Assembly: GCA_028693235.1 (NCBI GenBank)
Contig: JAQUVW010000001.1
Span: 124,001-188,000 of the forward strand
DNA: 64,000 bases
Direction: 5' to 3'
Source of the DNA: Candidatus Gastranaerophilales bacterium
GTDB lineage: Bacteria; Cyanobacteriota; Vampirovibrionia; Gastranaerophilales; Gastranaerophilaceae
Position numbers and translations under genes: made by a program. Positions 45,170 through 54,755 of this stretch are shown here, piece after piece. The notes under the pieces were generated by a model that worked only from the letters and a program-made list of their open reading frames with translations, was not told the origin of the DNA and ran no database searches. Each line of letters begins with the position of its first letter. Within the stretch, counting starts at the first letter, position 1.

Positions 45170-46255
45170 ATGAAAGACATGTTAGAAAAAATTATTCAAA
45201 TTGAAAAAAAATATATTGAATTAGGTGAAATATTGAGCGACCCTGCTATTATTCAGGATTATAACAAATTCAGAGACCTTTCAAAACAAAGAAAATCAAT
45301 GGAAGAAACTGTAGATGTCTATCATTCTTGGAAAGAGGCTGATGAAGCGGCTGCTGACGCAAAAGAACTTTTGAAAGGTGAAAGTGAACAATCCATGAAG
45401 GATTTTTTGCATTCAGAGATTGATACCAACGTGCAAAAATGTGAAGAACTTGAAGAAAAAATGAAGGTTCTTTTACTTCCTCGTGACCCTATGGATGACA
45501 AGGATATTATGATTGAAATCCGTGGCGGAGCCGGTGGTGATGAGGCAAATATTTTTGCAGGTGATTTGCTTAGAATGTATATGAAATACGCCGATAAACA
45601 AGGCTGGAACGCTCAAATTTTGAGTAAAACAGAATGTGAAGCGGGAGGATATTCGGAAGTTGTTGTTTCAATGAAAGGTGACGCTGTTTATTCAAAATTG
45701 AAGTACGAATCAGGTGTTCACAGAGTTCAAAGAGTTCCTGCAACAGAGTCTCAAGGCAGAGTTCACACTTCTACAGCTACGGTTGCCGTTATGCCAGAGG
45801 TTGATGATGTTGAAGTCGAAATCAGACCTGATGATATTGAAATGTCTACAGCCCGTTCAGGCGGTGCCGGCGGTCAAAATGTAAATAAGGTTGAAACTGC
45901 GGCAAGATTGTTCCATAAACCGACAGGGATTATGATTTTCTGTACAGAAGAACGTTCTCAATTGCAAAACAAAGAAAGAGCTATGCAAATCTTGAAGACA
46001 AAACTTTATGATTTGGAAGTCCAAAAACAAATGCAAGAGATTACTGATTTACGTCGTTCTCAAGTAGGTACCGGTGACCGCTCCGAAAGAATAAGAACTT
46101 ATAATTTCCCTCAAGGAAGATTAACTGACCATAGAATCGGGCAAAATTTGAATGTATGGACAGTGATTGACGGAGATTTAGACGATCTTTTGGATTTATT
46201 GATAGCACATGACCAAAAGTTGAAACTTGAAAAATTAGCAGAAATAAATTCATAG
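45170..46255 (+). CDS. prfA: Peptide chain release factor 1
   Basis: This 361-residue factor reads UAA and UAG. The GGQ hydrolysis motif is in [15 protein letters not shown] near residue 228, and the codon-recognition tripeptide is PAT in [10 protein letters not shown], which distinguishes RF1 from RF2. The length is typical. It lies between thyX and rsmH, with 9 bp to the next start. Confidence 0.97.
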   Translation: MKDMLEKIIQIEKKYIELGEILSDPAIIQDYNKFRDLSKQRKSMEETVDVYHSWKEADEAAADAKELLKGESEQSMKDFLHSEIDTNVQKCEELEEKMKVLLLPRDPMDDKDIMIEIRGGAGGDEANIFAGDLLRMYMKYADKQGWNAQILSKTECEAGGYSEVVVSMKGDAVYSKLKYESGVHRVQRVPATESQGRVHTSTATVAVMPEVDDVEVEIRPDDIEMSTARSGGAGGQNVNKVETAARLFHKPTGIMIFCTEERSQLQNKERAMQILKTKLYDLEVQKQMQEITDLRRSQVGTGDRSERIRTYNFPQGRLTDHRIGQNLNVWTVIDGDLDDLLDLLIAHDQKLKLEKLAEINS

Positions 46256-46264
46256 GTTGTTGCT

Positions 46265-47194
46265 ATGAGTGAATTTAAGCACTATCCCGTAATGCTAAAT
46301 GAGGCGGTCGACGCATTACAGTGTGAAAACGGTAAAATATATGTTGATGCTACTTTAGGTGGCGGCTCATACAGCGAATTGATATTGAAAAGAATACAAC
46401 CAAACGGGCGATTATTCTCTTTTGACGTTGATATTGCGGCGATTGAGGCTGCTTCTGAAAAACTTTCAGAATATAAAAATTTAACAATAGTTAATGATTC
46501 TTATTGCAATATTAAGAAATATTTGTTACAAAACGGCATTGAAAAAATAGATGGAGGAATTGTTTTCGATTTGGGGGCTTCGTATCCTCAATTGACTTCT
46601 GACACAAGGGGGTTCAGCTTTTCAAAAGATGCAAAACTCGATATGAGATTTAATCAATCTGCTGATTTTACGGCTTATGATGTCGTGAATGGATATAAAG
46701 AAGATGAGCTCGTAAAAATATTCAGTGAATATGGCGAAGAACGCTTTTCCAAAAGGATTGCAAGAAGAATAATCGAAGTCAGAAAAACAAATCCAATATC
46801 AACCACCAAAGAATTGGCAGACCTCATAATAGCCGCTACCCCAAGAGTTAAGAGCAATATACACCCTGCAACTCGTGTGTTTCAAGCGGTTCGCATAGAA
46901 GTAAACAATGAGTTAAGAAATATAAAAAATACTTTAAATGAAGTGCTTACTTTCTGTTCTGTTGGTGCTATAATATCTGTAGTTACGTTTCACTCTCTAG
47001 AAGACCGAATCGTAAAACGTTTCTTTAAATACCATTCTAACAAGTGTAATTGTGAGCCGAATCAGGCGATATGTAATTGCCCACTACCAAAATTAGAGAT
47101 TATAAACAAGAAACCACTTATTGCGACAGAACAAGAAGTCGCCGTAAATCCTCCGTCAAGGTCTGCAAAATTGCGTGTAGCAAAGAGGATTTAG
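46265..47194 (+). CDS. rsmH: 16S rRNA m4C1402 methyltransferase
   Basis: This 309-residue protein (MraW) has HYPVMLNEAVDAL at the start, the SAM motif YVDATLGGGSYSEL near residue 27, and FDLGASYPQLT followed by RGFSFSKDAKLDMRF. The C-terminal FHSLEDRIVKRFF is diagnostic. RsmH typically opens the division and cell-wall cluster, as here before ftsL, ftsI and murE. No strong ribosome site is seen, and coupling with prfA is likely. Confidence 0.95.
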   Translation: MSEFKHYPVMLNEAVDALQCENGKIYVDATLGGGSYSELILKRIQPNGRLFSFDVDIAAIEAASEKLSEYKNLTIVNDSYCNIKKYLLQNGIEKIDGGIVFDLGASYPQLTSDTRGFSFSKDAKLDMRFNQSADFTAYDVVNGYKEDELVKIFSEYGEERFSKRIARRIIEVRKTNPISTTKELADLIIAATPRVKSNIHPATRVFQAVRIEVNNELRNIKNTLNEVLTFCSVGAIISVVTFHSLEDRIVKRFFKYHSNKCNCEPNQAICNCPLPKLEIINKKPLIATEQEVAVNPPSRSAKLRVAKRI

Positions 47195-47217
47195 AGTCAT
47201 CATCAAGGAGATCATCA

Positions 47218-47664
47218 TTGGGTATCACCACTACAGATAGAAATGCAATCCGAAAAAGTGTAAGAAAATCAAGACAAACAAATCCGATTGTCTATGGTTA
47301 TTTCCCTCGAAAAACATATAAAGAAATGGCTATTGCTCGTATAAACCAAAGATTATGTTGGGTTTTGGGCATATTTATTCTGTTTTCTTTAATAAGCTAC
47401 TATTCAGTTACCTCAAGTGAGGTCTATCTTAATAAATTAGGTAGAGAAACCACTAAATTGAACAATGAAAATGTTGAGTTGCAAAATAAACTCGATAATT
47501 TATATTCTTTTAACCACGTTGACCAACTTGTAAGAAGCAAAAATATGTTGAATACAGCTAAACAAGTTATCGAAGTTCCTGCAGCAAATAACGGAGCCGC
47601 CGCTGCTGCTGTTGCAAAAGTTCCGGTCGACGAAAATGCCTATAAATGGTCTATAGGTTATTAA
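47218..47664 (+). CDS. ftsL: FtsL-like division protein
   Basis: The start is taken at TTG 47218, which has AAGGAG at seven bases and lies after the rsmH stop; a longer frame would overlap rsmH by over 100 bp. This gives 148 residues: a basic cytoplasmic tail, one membrane helix (about 44-63) and a short coiled coil (TTKLNNENVELQNKLDNLYS). The topology and position between rsmH and ftsI identify FtsL, part of the FtsQLB complex. The C-terminus is Ala-rich. Sequence identity in FtsL is low, so position carries the call. Confidence 0.75.
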   Translation: MGITTTDRNAIRKSVRKSRQTNPIVYGYFPRKTYKEMAIARINQRLCWVLGIFILFSLISYYSVTSSEVYLNKLGRETTKLNNENVELQNKLDNLYSFNHVDQLVRSKNMLNTAKQVIEVPAANNGAAAAAVAKVPVDENAYKWSIGY

Positions 47665-47773
47665 TTATTTTAACATAATTTATTTCGTTTTTTTCTTGTG
47701 GTAGACTGTTTTTGCAAAGTTTGTGCAATGAGGTTCAAACGTAATTTTAGCTTTGGGGAAGCTTATTCAGATT

Positions 47774-49495
47774 ATGATAAATGATGAAGAAAAAGCACGG
47801 TTCAGATTATTTGATAGAAGGTTGAGAGGGTGGACTTCTCTGCTTTTACTTTTTGTTATCGGGCTGATAATTTGGCTCTTATCTGTTCAGATAATCGACT
47901 TGAAACATTACAGAGTAAAGGCAAAACGCCAAAGAAGTGCAAAAGGCTTTATTATGCGAGGTGCAATCTTGGATAGAAACGGCATAAAGCTTGCGTCTGA
48001 CCAAACTTCTTATAATATATATGCCCACAAAGAGTATTTTGACCATAGTCCGAAAGAGTTGGCAAAACTTTTGGCTCCTTATTTAGGAATGCCTGAGAGT
48101 AAGCTGGAAAAAGAAATTTCTAAAAGTCAAAGCATAATACTTTTAAAAAAAGATGTAGATAGAATTACAGCCGAAAAAATTCAAGGCTTGGAACTCAGGG
48201 AAATAAGTTTAGACAAGAAAAATGAGCGTATCTACCCCCAGGGATTTCTTGCGGCACATGTTTTAGGGTATTACAATCCTGACGCTGATGTCGCAGTAGG
48301 CGTAGAGTTGATGGCAAAAAATAAGCTCGAAAAAGTTGAGAAAGATATAAATTTTGAAAAAACACCCAGTGGCGACATTATTTATGACGTAATGACTGAC
48401 CCGGCGATGACAACATCTCCTTTAAAAGGGAAAACTGTTAAATTGACTTTGGATTCAGCTATTCAACATGCCTGCGAATCCGAGTTGTTCAAAATAATAA
48501 GAGAGAAAAAGGCACTTCGAGGTACCGCAATTGTTATGAATCCAAAAAACGGTGAAATATTGGCTTATGCGGTGTACCCTACTTATGACCCGAATAATTA
48601 TAAAAGGGCTTCTCAGTTACAATTGAAAAATTGGTCTTTGACTGATGTTTATCCTCCGGGGTCTACTTTTAAAGTTTTGACATTGGCTTCTGCTTTTGAG
48701 AACGGTACTTTAAATGCAAATTCAAAAATATTAGATACGGGAAGAATTGAGCTTTCAGGTTGGACTATTTCAAATTATGACTATGGAAAAAGACCAAATC
48801 CGGGCTGGATTGATTTGGTTTATTTGCTGGAGCACTCAAGTAATGTTGGTAGCGTAAAAGCAGCAATGACAATGACCCCGATGCAATTTTATACTACGTT
48901 GAAAAGATTCGGAATCGGTCAGCAAACAGGAATTGACCTTCCGGGGGAGTCAAGCGGATTGCTTCCTGATTATAAAGATTGGGATAAATCAAGATTAGCT
49001 TCAATGGGTTATGGCTACGGGGCTTCAGTTACGGCAATTCAAATGATTTCAGCGGTTTCCGCAATTGGAAACGGTGGAGTTAGAGTTACGCCTCATGTAT
49101 TGCAATATACAGAAGAAGAAGCTGAAACAAAAATCAAAAGAACACAGGTTATGACACCTGAACATGCCCGTCAATTAACGCAGATAATGTATTCAAGTAT
49201 TGAAGGCGGACATTCTCCGGTAAAGCTTGATAACTATACTGTTGCAGCCAAAACAGGTACCTCTCGTAAGCCGATGGAAAACGGCAGAGGCTATACAAAC
49301 AAGTTATATACGTCCGTTGTAGGCTTTTTACCGGCTAATAATCCGCAAGTTATAATATATGTTGTTGTGGATTCAGCGTCAGGGTATGATGTATGGGGAA
49401 GCACGGTTGCTGCTCCTGTATTCAGAGAGGTCGCTTTGCAAACAGCGAGAATTTTAAATATTCCGCCTGATAAAAGAACTACAAAAAAGAAATAA
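47774..49495 (+). CDS. ftsI: Penicillin-binding protein 2/3 (FtsI type)
   Basis: This division transpeptidase has about 573 residues from ATG 47774; a TTG at 47753 is possible and adds seven residues. One membrane helix (about 18-40) is followed by the dimerisation domain (FIMRGAILDRNGIKLA) and the transpeptidase domain. The active-site motifs are STFK (PPGSTFKVL), SSN (LEHSSNVGS) and KTGT (AAKTGTSRK). It cross-links septal peptidoglycan. No C-terminal PASTA domain is present. Confidence 0.93.
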   Translation: MINDEEKARFRLFDRRLRGWTSLLLLFVIGLIIWLLSVQIIDLKHYRVKAKRQRSAKGFIMRGAILDRNGIKLASDQTSYNIYAHKEYFDHSPKELAKLLAPYLGMPESKLEKEISKSQSIILLKKDVDRITAEKIQGLELREISLDKKNERIYPQGFLAAHVLGYYNPDADVAVGVELMAKNKLEKVEKDINFEKTPSGDIIYDVMTDPAMTTSPLKGKTVKLTLDSAIQHACESELFKIIREKKALRGTAIVMNPKNGEILAYAVYPTYDPNNYKRASQLQLKNWSLTDVYPPGSTFKVLTLASAFENGTLNANSKILDTGRIELSGWTISNYDYGKRPNPGWIDLVYLLEHSSNVGSVKAAMTMTPMQFYTTLKRFGIGQQTGIDLPGESSGLLPDYKDWDKSRLASMGYGYGASVTAIQMISAVSAIGNGGVRVTPHVLQYTEEEAETKIKRTQVMTPEHARQLTQIMYSSIEGGHSPVKLDNYTVAAKTGTSRKPMENGRGYTNKLYTSVVGFLPANNPQVIIYVVVDSASGYDVWGSTVAAPVFREVALQTARILNIPPDKRTTKKK

Positions 49496-49510
49496 TAGAA
49501 GGATTGCACA

Positions 49511-50971
49511 ATGCTACTAAGTGAGATATTAAAAGGGATTAAAGGCTATAAGCTTATAAATGAGAGTCAAGCAGATATTACAGGAATCTCCTATAACTCA
49601 AAGACGACAAAGTCCGGCGATATTTTTGTCTGCTTAAATGGTGAACATTCTGACGGTCATGATTATGCTGAAATGGCTGTAAACAATGGGGCTACAGCAC
49701 TAATGTGCGAAAAAGAACTTCCGTTCAATCTGCCACAAATCGTCGTAACCTCCACCAGACAACAGATTGCCGAGGTCGCAACTGCTTTTTACGAAGTTCC
49801 TTCTAAAGACTTGAATTTAATCGGTATTACAGGAACTAACGGAAAAACAACAGTTACTCATCTAATTCAAAGAATAGTTGAAGAAAATGATGAAAAATGT
49901 GCATTAATTGGGACTTTAGGGTTTAAATTATCATCAGATGATGAATACAAAGAGGCTAAACACACAACTCCGCAGGCCCCTGAACTCCAAAGAACTTTGC
50001 ATACAATGAAAAATGACGGAATAAAAAATGTTGCTATGGAGGTAAGTTCTCACTCCTTAGAGCAAAACAGAGTGGGTGGCTGTGAGTTTAACGGAGCGGT
50101 TTTGACTAATTTAACCCAAGACCATCTTGATTACCACATTACAATGGGGAATTATTTTGATGCAAAAGCCATTCTTTTTAAAGGTTTAAAAAAAGGTGCC
50201 TTTGCTGTTATCAATAAAGACGACGAATACGGCGAACAATTTATTTCAATAGTTCCCGATGGCGTTAGAATTTTGACTTATGCTGTTAAGTCTGATGCTG
50301 ATGTCGTTGCGAAAAATATTGATTTTTCAATCCATGGTGCAAAATGTGATTTCGTTTTTGAAAATAAATCGATACATTTGGATTTGCATTTGAACGGTAT
50401 GTTTAGTATTTACAATGCTTTGGCTGCTTTTGCCGCTTGCGTTGCGATGGGAATTAAGCCGGAAATTTGCAAAAAAGCACTTGAACATACAAAAAGCGTT
50501 GCAGGAAGATTTGAAATAGTAAACAAAGAACCTCTTGTTATTGTTGACTATGCACATACTCCTGACGGATTGCAAAATGTTCTTAAAGCAGCAAGAGAAT
50601 TGACTCCAAAAGACAGCAATTTGATTTGCTTGTTTGGCTGTGGCGGTGATAGAGATGCAACCAAAAGACCTAAAATGGGTAAAATCGCTGATGAACTTGC
50701 TGATAAAATAGTTGTAACTTCTGACAATCCACGTTCAGAAGACCCTCAACTTATAATATCTGATATTATGGCTGGAATAAAGTCTGTAAATACAAGCAGA
50801 ATATTTGTAGAATCAGACAGACGTGAGGCTATAAAGTATTTAAAAAATATCTCAAAATCCTCTGATGTTGTCGTTTTAGCAGGCAAAGGTCATGAAGATT
50901 ATCAAATATTGAATGACAAAACAATTCATTTCGACGATAGAGAAGAAGCCAGAAAAGTTTTCGGGAAATAA
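49511..50971 (+). CDS. murE: UDP-MurNAc-tripeptide synthetase, DAP type
   Basis: This 486-residue ligase adds the third residue of the stem peptide. The ATP loop is GITGTNGKTTVTHL near residue 110. TTPQAPELQRTLHTM and VDYAHTPDGLQNVL are family motifs. The substrate motif DNPR in TSDNPRSEDPQ points to meso-diaminopimelate rather than lysine. AAGGA lies 8 bases before the ATG. Confidence 0.96.
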   Translation: MLLSEILKGIKGYKLINESQADITGISYNSKTTKSGDIFVCLNGEHSDGHDYAEMAVNNGATALMCEKELPFNLPQIVVTSTRQQIAEVATAFYEVPSKDLNLIGITGTNGKTTVTHLIQRIVEENDEKCALIGTLGFKLSSDDEYKEAKHTTPQAPELQRTLHTMKNDGIKNVAMEVSSHSLEQNRVGGCEFNGAVLTNLTQDHLDYHITMGNYFDAKAILFKGLKKGAFAVINKDDEYGEQFISIVPDGVRILTYAVKSDADVVAKNIDFSIHGAKCDFVFENKSIHLDLHLNGMFSIYNALAAFAACVAMGIKPEICKKALEHTKSVAGRFEIVNKEPLVIVDYAHTPDGLQNVLKAARELTPKDSNLICLFGCGGDRDATKRPKMGKIADELADKIVVTSDNPRSEDPQLIISDIMAGIKSVNTSRIFVESDRREAIKYLKNISKSSDVVVLAGKGHEDYQILNDKTIHFDDREEARKVFGK

Positions 50972-50983
50972 AGGAGTTTTTAT

Positions 50984-51991
50984 ATGAAATTAACGGTTTT
51001 AGGTGCTGGTTGCTGGGGGTTGACTCTCGCTTGGATGCTTACGGATAATTTTGATGAGGTTTCAGTTTGGGGACGAGCTGTTGATTTGTCTGACGAACTT
51101 AAAAATCAGAAAAGAGCTTCAAAACCTGTTCCTGTACAACTTCAAGAGCACGTTGAAATTACTTCTGACTTGAAAAAGGCGATTGATAAATCCGATATAA
51201 TACTTATGGTTGTTGCAACTTCGGGTATAAGAGATGTTTGCAAAAAATTAAAGGAAGCAGGCATAAAAGATTCTCAAGTTTTGGTCAACACATCTAAAGG
51301 ATTAGAATTGCCATCATTGATGAGAATGAGTGAGGTTATAAAAGAAGAATTGCCGACTCAAAAATTGGTTATTTTATCCGGTCCCACTTTGGCTCGAGAA
51401 GTCTTAAACGGCTTGCCAACGGCAGCTTGTGTTGCTTCTGATGATATGGAAGCTGCAAAATTTGCACAAAAACAATTAACTGTTCCTGCTAAATTCAGGC
51501 TCTATACTAATCCTGACGTTGTCGGTGTTGAACTTGGCGGAAGTTTGAAAAACGTAATCGCTATTGCGTCAGGTTTTGCTGACGCTATGAAACTCGGTGA
51601 CAATTGTAGAGGTGCACTCTTAACACGTGGAATGGCGGAAATTGTAAGAATAAGTATCAAAATGGGGGCTAATCCCTCTACTTTATACGGTTTATCAGGC
51701 ATGGGCGATTTGATTGCTACTTGTTCAAGTCCTATGAGTAGAAACTACACGGTCGGTTCAATGCTAGGTCATGGCAAAAAAATCGATGATATTTTGTCTG
51801 CCTTGGGCTCTGTTGCAGAAGGGGTTAAGACTTCAAAAGCAGTTTGTGAACTTGCTAAAAAGCTCGGTCTGGAAGTTCCTGTTGCTTCTGCGATTTATGA
51901 GGCTGTTTATACTGATATTACCCCGAGGGAAGTTTTGGAAAAACTAATGAACAGAGATTTGAGAGAAGAAGACAGCTACGATTTGAAATAG
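50984..51991 (+). CDS. gpsA: Glycerol-3-phosphate dehydrogenase [NAD(P)+]
   Basis: This 335-residue enzyme makes glycerol-3-phosphate for phospholipids. The NAD motif is LGAGCWGLTLAWML at the N-terminus. NTSKGLELPSLMRMSEV, LSGPTLAREV, GGSLKNVIAIASGFADAM (in part) and GLSGMGDLIATCSSP are GpsA signatures. AAAGGAG precedes the ATG, 12 bp after murE. It probably ends the cluster. Confidence 0.95.
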   Translation: MKLTVLGAGCWGLTLAWMLTDNFDEVSVWGRAVDLSDELKNQKRASKPVPVQLQEHVEITSDLKKAIDKSDIILMVVATSGIRDVCKKLKEAGIKDSQVLVNTSKGLELPSLMRMSEVIKEELPTQKLVILSGPTLAREVLNGLPTAACVASDDMEAAKFAQKQLTVPAKFRLYTNPDVVGVELGGSLKNVIAIASGFADAMKLGDNCRGALLTRGMAEIVRISIKMGANPSTLYGLSGMGDLIATCSSPMSRNYTVGSMLGHGKKIDDILSALGSVAEGVKTSKAVCELAKKLGLEVPVASAIYEAVYTDITPREVLEKLMNRDLREEDSYDLK

Positions 51992-52009
51992 TTTTTACAG
52001 TGTTATAGT

Positions 52010-52035
52010 GGAGCTGAATATACGAAAGCAGCTCC
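52010..52035 (+). other. Hairpin after gpsA
   Basis: GGAGCTG and CAGCTCC form a 7-bp stem with a 12-base loop, 19 bases past the gpsA stop. There is no T tract, so it may be a processing site or a weak terminator. The rest of 51992-52180 holds no gene that I can see. Confidence 0.35.
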
Positions 52036-52180
52036 GAATATAGCTTGGCTAGCAGTAAAAATTTCTCTTTGATTTGCAGTGTTGCAATAGACTGTATAGG
52101 CTATGATAGTCGTAAAGAAGTTTTCTTTTGTCTTAGAATAGTAATCAGTGTTGCAAGAGCTTTAATAACCTAAAATATTG

Positions 52181-52208
52181 AAAGAGTTGGGAATAATCCC
52201 AACCTTTT
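52181..52208. terminator. Terminator between gpsA and the pseudopilin
   Basis: GTTGGGA-ATAA-TCCCAAC, flanked by AAAGA on the left and CTTTT on the right. It sits right after the pseudopilin stop on the minus strand and can also serve the plus strand. Confidence 0.75.
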
Positions 52209-52212
52209 CTGT

Positions 52213-52854
52213 CTATAAGCCGTCGTAGCTGTCCTCGCCACTACCACTACCACTGCCACTGCCACTGCTATAACTATCGCAATAAGTGGCAAATTCTCCA
52301 CCCATAAGGCATGCCGCAGGTCCATCAGGGCTTATAACAGCTGCCCCGGTTGTATCTGAATCAGTGGCGTCATTATAATTTTGAAGGTAAATAACATAGC
52401 CATCTTTAGGATTATTTATATCAAGAGTTAGTTCATTAGGCTTTTTGTCGCCGTTTACATCAATTATAATTGCATAATATCTTGAACCTTCACTAGGTAT
52501 AGAGTATGCCATTCCATCTGCTGTATAAAAAGTTATAGCTCCACTTTCCCATTTATTTGCATGAACTGCCGGACTTGAGGAAGATGGCATTGAGCTGACA
52601 ATGTTTAGTCTTTTACTGAAAAATTTGTTATACCAATCATCAGCAGAGTCATAAGATAATGCATTTTCATGGGTTTGTGCATATTGTAAATCCGATGCCT
52701 GCTGCAGGATTGCCGCAGCTTTTTTCAGTGCGATTTTGTATTCTTCTTTATTTGTGTTATTTAACAGTGCAGGTATTGTTAACGCTGCAATAACTCCAAT
52801 GATAACCAACGTTATCAGCACTTCTGCTAAAGTGAAACCTTGTTTGATTTTCAT
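52213..52854 (-). CDS. Type II/IV pseudopilin-like protein with Gly-Ser tail
   Basis: This 213-residue protein has a prepilin leader KIKQG followed by FTLAEVLITLVIIGVIAALT. The globular domain includes YAIIIDVNGDKKPN near residue 130, shared with the pseudopilin at 41774, and a Cys pair near residues 183 and 193. The C-terminus has SGSGSGSG, a flexible linker, then EDSYDGL. AAGGAAA precedes the ATG. It lies 21 bp downstream of the XRE regulator gene on the same strand. Confidence 0.85.
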   Translation of the reverse strand: MKIKQGFTLAEVLITLVIIGVIAALTIPALLNNTNKEEYKIALKKAAAILQQASDLQYAQTHENALSYDSADDWYNKFFSKRLNIVSSMPSSSSPAVHANKWESGAITFYTADGMAYSIPSEGSRYYAIIIDVNGDKKPNELTLDINNPKDGYVIYLQNYNDATDSDTTGAAVISPDGPAACLMGGEFATYCDSYSSGSGSGSGSGEDSYDGL

Positions 52855-52875
52855 TTCTATTTCCTTAATGCTTTT

Positions 52876-53106
52876 CTATTGATTAACTAACAAGTTTAAT
52901 TTTTTTTGAACCGGTTCTGATTCAAAAAGTTCACCCATCGTGCAGTTTAAAACTTCACAGAGCATATCCATGTTTTCGTATGAGGGTTGAGTTCTGCCTT
53001 TTGCCCAAGAGTAAACTGTTTGTTGAGGCAATTGCAATTCTTGGGCAAGTTTGTATGTACTCCACCCACGGTTTTTTTTCGCAATTTCTTTGATTTTAAC
53101 CTTCAT
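52876..53106 (-). CDS. XRE-family regulator
   Basis: This small protein has 76 residues from ATG 53106, which has AAAGAG upstream; the longer frame would add a tail that lies inside the operator. The helix-turn-helix is STYKLAQELQLPQQTVYSWAKGRTQPS (in part TYKLAQELQLPQQTVYSW). The C-terminal part (MDMLCEVLNCTMGELFE) is typical. It lies upstream of the pseudopilin gene and may control it and itself. Confidence 0.85.
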   Translation of the reverse strand: MKVKIKEIAKKNRGWSTYKLAQELQLPQQTVYSWAKGRTQPSYENMDMLCEVLNCTMGELFESEPVQKKLNLLVNQ

Positions 53107-53130
53107 AATCTCTTTATTCCTCGTTTTGGT

Positions 53131-53150
53131 GTAAATTACTCTACATTTAC
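53131..53150. promoter_or_regulatory. Operator candidate of the XRE gene
   Basis: GTAAAT-N8-ATTTAC is a perfect 6-bp inverted repeat overlapping the expected start of transcription. Confidence 0.45.
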
Positions 53151-53157
53151 ATATACT

Positions 53158-53163
53158 ATTATA
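53158..53163 (-). promoter_or_regulatory. -10 box of the XRE gene
   Basis: TATAAT on the minus strand, 52 bases before ATG 53106. The -35 region is AT-rich and unclear. Confidence 0.45.
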
Positions 53164-53390
53164 CATGTGTAATATAAATTAATATACTATTTGCATAAAT
53201 TTTTCATTCTTTTGGTGGACTATTTTTTGTAAGAATAAATCAAAAACATTACTCCTTTTTTATGAAAATAATATATTTGGTATAGAGTAATTTTAAATAT
53301 TCGGGGTTATAATAAACTAGAGATGATATTGATTTTTTTAATATCAGAGTTATAAATAATTAATGTAGGCGGATAAGTGGGTAGATTAAT

Positions 53391-54278
53391 ATGAAAAAAA
53401 CTATTTTATCAGTATTTTTAACAGGATTTATAATCTTTTCAGCATTGGCAGCTGAAGCTTCCAGTGCGTATAACGGTGTTGTAAGAAGAGCTATTTCTAA
53501 ATTTGAAACCAAAAATTACGTCGGGTGTATTCAAGATATGAAATATGTAACCGTAAAAGACCCTTCAAATTCAGTTGCTTATTATTATTTGGGTAGCTCT
53601 TATATGAAAATTGGTGATGCCGCAAAAGCCAGAGTCGCCTTTGATAAGGTTATTTCAATAAACTCATCACCTGCTTTAGTTTCTTATTCTATACAAGCTA
53701 AGTATTGTATGGATGGCGGCAGTTGTGCTTATAAAAAATTAACAGTTGCTCAAATAAATGAGATGAAAAGAAATCCGACAGAGTTTTTGAAGGCTTTGCA
53801 TACGCCAAAAGCTCCCGTAGCTGCTGAAACAAATCAGGAAAATGTTGAAATTAATAAATTAATCAACGGTCAATATAAAAATAATATTCACCCTGAGGCA
53901 AGCAAGGTTATCAATGATGCTAAATTGAAACGTGAAATGCAAGATATAAATTCTATGCCAAATCGCTCTGAAGCACCCTCTGATAAAGAAATAGCTGATG
54001 CAGTCAGAACTCTTGCAAAAGCAGGCTACAATCCTTTGCAACAACAAATGAATCCATACCAAGCAAATCAATATAATAATGAGTATGCCAATTTGGCGTC
54101 AATGTTCGGTAACGGACAAAATAACGGTAATAATTTTATGAATATGCTACCCTTTTTGATGCAACAACAAGGCTCTCAAGGTGCTGATAAAAAAGTTACG
54201 GCAGAAATGATGCAAACTATGATGATGTCTCAAATGTTGCCTGATTTTAATTATTCGCAAAATTCTAATAATTACTAA
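53391..54278 (+). CDS. Exported TPR-like protein with Asn/Gln/Met-rich tail
   Basis: This 295-residue protein has a signal peptide (about 1-20, ending ALAAEA). Two TPR-like motifs follow (about 25-110), including SVAYYYLGSSYMKIGDAAKA. A central charged region leads to a C-terminal 90 residues rich in Asn, Gln and Met (for example QQMNPYQANQYNNEY). It lies 15 bp before fliW, which may reflect a shared operon. I recognise no family for the tail. A possible -10 TATAAT and a GATATT/AATATC stem lie upstream. Confidence 0.75.
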   Translation: MKKTILSVFLTGFIIFSALAAEASSAYNGVVRRAISKFETKNYVGCIQDMKYVTVKDPSNSVAYYYLGSSYMKIGDAAKARVAFDKVISINSSPALVSYSIQAKYCMDGGSCAYKKLTVAQINEMKRNPTEFLKALHTPKAPVAAETNQENVEINKLINGQYKNNIHPEASKVINDAKLKREMQDINSMPNRSEAPSDKEIADAVRTLAKAGYNPLQQQMNPYQANQYNNEYANLASMFGNGQNNGNNFMNMLPFLMQQQGSQGADKKVTAEMMQTMMMSQMLPDFNYSQNSNNY

Positions 54279-54293
54279 AATAGGAATAGACTT

Positions 54294-54752
54294 ATGAAAA
54301 TTAACACCACTAGATTTGGAGAGGTTGAGGTTGACGAAAATCATATATTCTGTTTTGTTAATCCAATTATCGGCTATGACCAATATCAAAAATATTTATT
54401 GATGGAACATGACAAAAATTCTTGCTTTAAATGGCTTCAATCACTTGATGAGCCTGATTTGGCGTTTCCTGTTACTAGCACTACCTTTTTTGATATTGAA
54501 TATAATTTTGAAATTCAAGAAGATTCAGCTTCAAAAATCGGGCTTGAAAAAGTTGAGGATTTGCTTGTGTTGAATATTGCCGCTATTCCTTCTAATAATC
54601 CTAAAAATACAACCATTAACTTGAGAGCTCCGGTTATTATCAATTTAGCCAATTTCAAAGCTATGCAATTAATTTTGCCTGACGAGTCTTTACAATTTAA
54701 ATATCCTATATTTAAAAAAATTGCTCCTAAAGAGCCCATGAAAGAAGGTTAA
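54294..54752 (+). CDS. fliW: Flagellar assembly factor FliW
   Basis: This 152-residue protein has the FliW pattern MKINTTRFGEVEV with GFPxxxxF-like segments, and NLRAPVIINLANFKAMQLIL (split at residue 120). FliW binds CsrA and flagellin, so that CsrA is freed when flagellin builds up. It lies 3 bp before csrA, the usual gene order. AGGAATAG precedes the ATG. Confidence 0.9.
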   Translation: MKINTTRFGEVEVDENHIFCFVNPIIGYDQYQKYLLMEHDKNSCFKWLQSLDEPDLAFPVTSTTFFDIEYNFEIQEDSASKIGLEKVEDLLVLNIAAIPSNNPKNTTINLRAPVIINLANFKAMQLILPDESLQFKYPIFKKIAPKEPMKEG

Positions 54753-54755
54753 TTT

